From Corydoras sp. C115 (lineage: Eukaryota > Chordata > Actinopteri > Siluriformes > Callichthyidae), in NCBI GenBank assembly GCA_019802505.1, contig JAFMOC010000021.1, forward strand, positions 5,120,501 through 5,184,500: a DNA stretch of 64,000 nucleotides, written 5' to 3'. The notes under the pieces are model-generated. The model saw nothing but the letters and a program-made list of their open reading frames with translations. It was not told the DNA's origin and ran no database searches. Position 1 is the first letter of the stretch, and every line of letters starts with the position of its first letter. The position numbers and the translations under genes are program-made. Below are positions 63,245-64,000 of the stretch, in pieces.

Positions 63245-64000
63245 ATGTCTTTGTGTTTGGGCAATGCGGTGGGGGTGTACCTCCACTGTGTGCAGGATGG
63301 CGATTCCGAGGTGGAGGTTCACCCAGCGTGCGTGCCCGCAGAGGTCCTGCCAGCGTGCGTGCCTGACAAGGTCCAGCCAGCGTGCGTGCCCGCCGAGGTC
63401 CTGCCAGCCTGCATGCCCACCGAGGTCCTGCCAGGGTGTGAATCCGCCGAGGTCCGCCCAGCGTGCGTGCCAGCATGCGTGCCCGCCAAGGTCCTGCCAG
63501 GGTGCGAACCCGCCGAGGTTCGGCCAGCGTGCGAACCCGCCAAGGTCCAGCCAGCGTGCGTGCCCGCCGAGGTCCTACCAGCGCGCGCGCCCATCCCGAA
63601 GTCCAGGGCCGTCACGCCGCTCATCCAGAAGCCCAGGGGCGTCACGCCGCCCATCCCGAAGCCCAGGGGCGTCACGCCGCCCATCCCGAAGCCCAGGGGG
63701 CGTCACGCCGCCCAGCCGGAGGTCCAGGGGCCGCACGCCGCGCAGCCGGAGGTCCAGGGGCCGCACGCCGCCCAGCCCGAGCAGCAGGGGCGGCACGCCG
63801 CCAGGGGCCGCCCGCCTCGCCACGCCGCCAGGGGGCGTCCACCCCGCCACGCCGCCAGGGGCGTCCTCCGGACCACGCAGCCCGTGGGCGTCCACCTGAC
63901 CACGCAGCAGGAGGGCGTGGCCCACTCCTCGTCCGACGTGGGTGCCCGCCGGACCACGCAGCCAGGGGGTGCCCGCATCGCCACGCAGCCAGAGGGCGTG
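63245..64000 (+). CDS. Proline-rich tandem-repeat ORF, open at window edge
   Basis: Open for 252 codons from ATG 63245 to the end of the window. After a unique start (MSLCLGNAVGVYLHCVQDGD) it consists of 27-bp units encoding PACVPAEVL-type nonapeptides (63328-63590). Then come 30-bp units encoding PIPKPRGVTP (63590-63695), then units of QPEVQGPHAA and HAARGRPPR. One extra G near 63697 shifts the peptide phase of the repeat without closing the frame. The GC content is far above the rest of the window, and other frames on both strands are open too, so coding status is uncertain. It lies inside the retroelement and may be cargo or non-coding minisatellite. Confidence 0.35.
   Translation, partial: MSLCLGNAVGVYLHCVQDGDSEVEVHPACVPAEVLPACVPDKVQPACVPAEVLPACMPTEVLPGCESAEVRPACVPACVPAKVLPGCEPAEVRPACEPAKVQPACVPAEVLPARAPIPKSRAVTPLIQKPRGVTPPIPKPRGVTPPIPKPRGRHAAQPEVQGPHAAQPEVQGPHAAQPEQQGRHAARGRPPRHAARGRPPRHAARGVLRTTQPVGVHLTTQQEGVAHSSSDVGARRTTQPGGARIATQPEGV

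Noticed and set aside
62859..63476. 205-aa minus-strand frame (TLAGPRRARTLAGP-type repeats)
   Set aside because: It is the antisense of a GC-rich tandem repeat that is open in most frames; no independent support.

Overview
The window is teleost fish nuclear DNA. Its genes have many short exons with GT-AG introns, and the spaces between them carry fish-type tRNA-derived SINEs, long (TA)n and (CA)n tracts, a hAT element, Tc1-like remnants and a Ty3/Gypsy-type LTR. The SINE resembles the Mermaid/DANA type known from catfish and zebrafish, so an otophysan fish is likely, but I cannot name the species. The protein-coding genes, hspa8 (two copies), crtam-like, zpr1, an H2A/H2B pair, hyou1 and vps11, have orthologues on human 11q23-q24. 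This is therefore an old linkage block with local rearrangements.

Layout. 1-2.3 kb: 5' part of hspa8 copy A (minus strand, running off the left edge) with a U14-type C/D snoRNA in an intron. 5.0-9.7 kb: crtam-like immunoglobulin receptor (minus). 9.8-15 kb: no gene, several SINEs with intact target-site duplications. 15.0-20.6 kb: complete hspa8 copy B (plus), with a diverged U14 copy in a different intron. 21.5-22.8 kb: threefold tandem SINE/(CA)n array directly upstream of zpr1. 23.0-28.6 kb: zpr1 (plus, 13 coding exons, one U12-type intron). 30.4-32.2 kb: divergent H2A/H2B pair with poly(A) signals and no visible histone stem-loop. 35.5-47.4 kb: hyou1 (minus, 23 coding exons, ER-stress element upstream, probable separate last exon encoding a -GDEL end). 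49.6-60.8 kb: vps11 (plus, 16 coding exons; first intron an AT-AC U12-type intron; E-box of CLEAR type at the start). 61.8-62.2 kb: possible first exon(s) of another gene. 62.24-64 kb: LTR with a self-priming signature, followed by GC-rich repeat-coding sequence that runs off the right edge.

Functional links. Three genes encode Hsp70-superfamily proteins: two cytosolic Hsc70 copies and the ER Hsp110/Grp170-type protein Hyou1. Each has stress elements near its promoter: heat-shock elements for the hspa8 copies and ERSE-II for hyou1. Vps11 is a core HOPS/CORVET subunit, Zpr1 a zinc-finger assembly factor, and Crtam a lymphocyte adhesion receptor. I found no wholly unknown gene system. The less routine content is in RNA-level and mobile-element detail: U14 copies in non-equivalent introns, two minor-spliceosome introns, the hidden ER-retrieval exon, homopolymer splice tracts, a hAT element inside a SINE B box, and the self-priming LTR.
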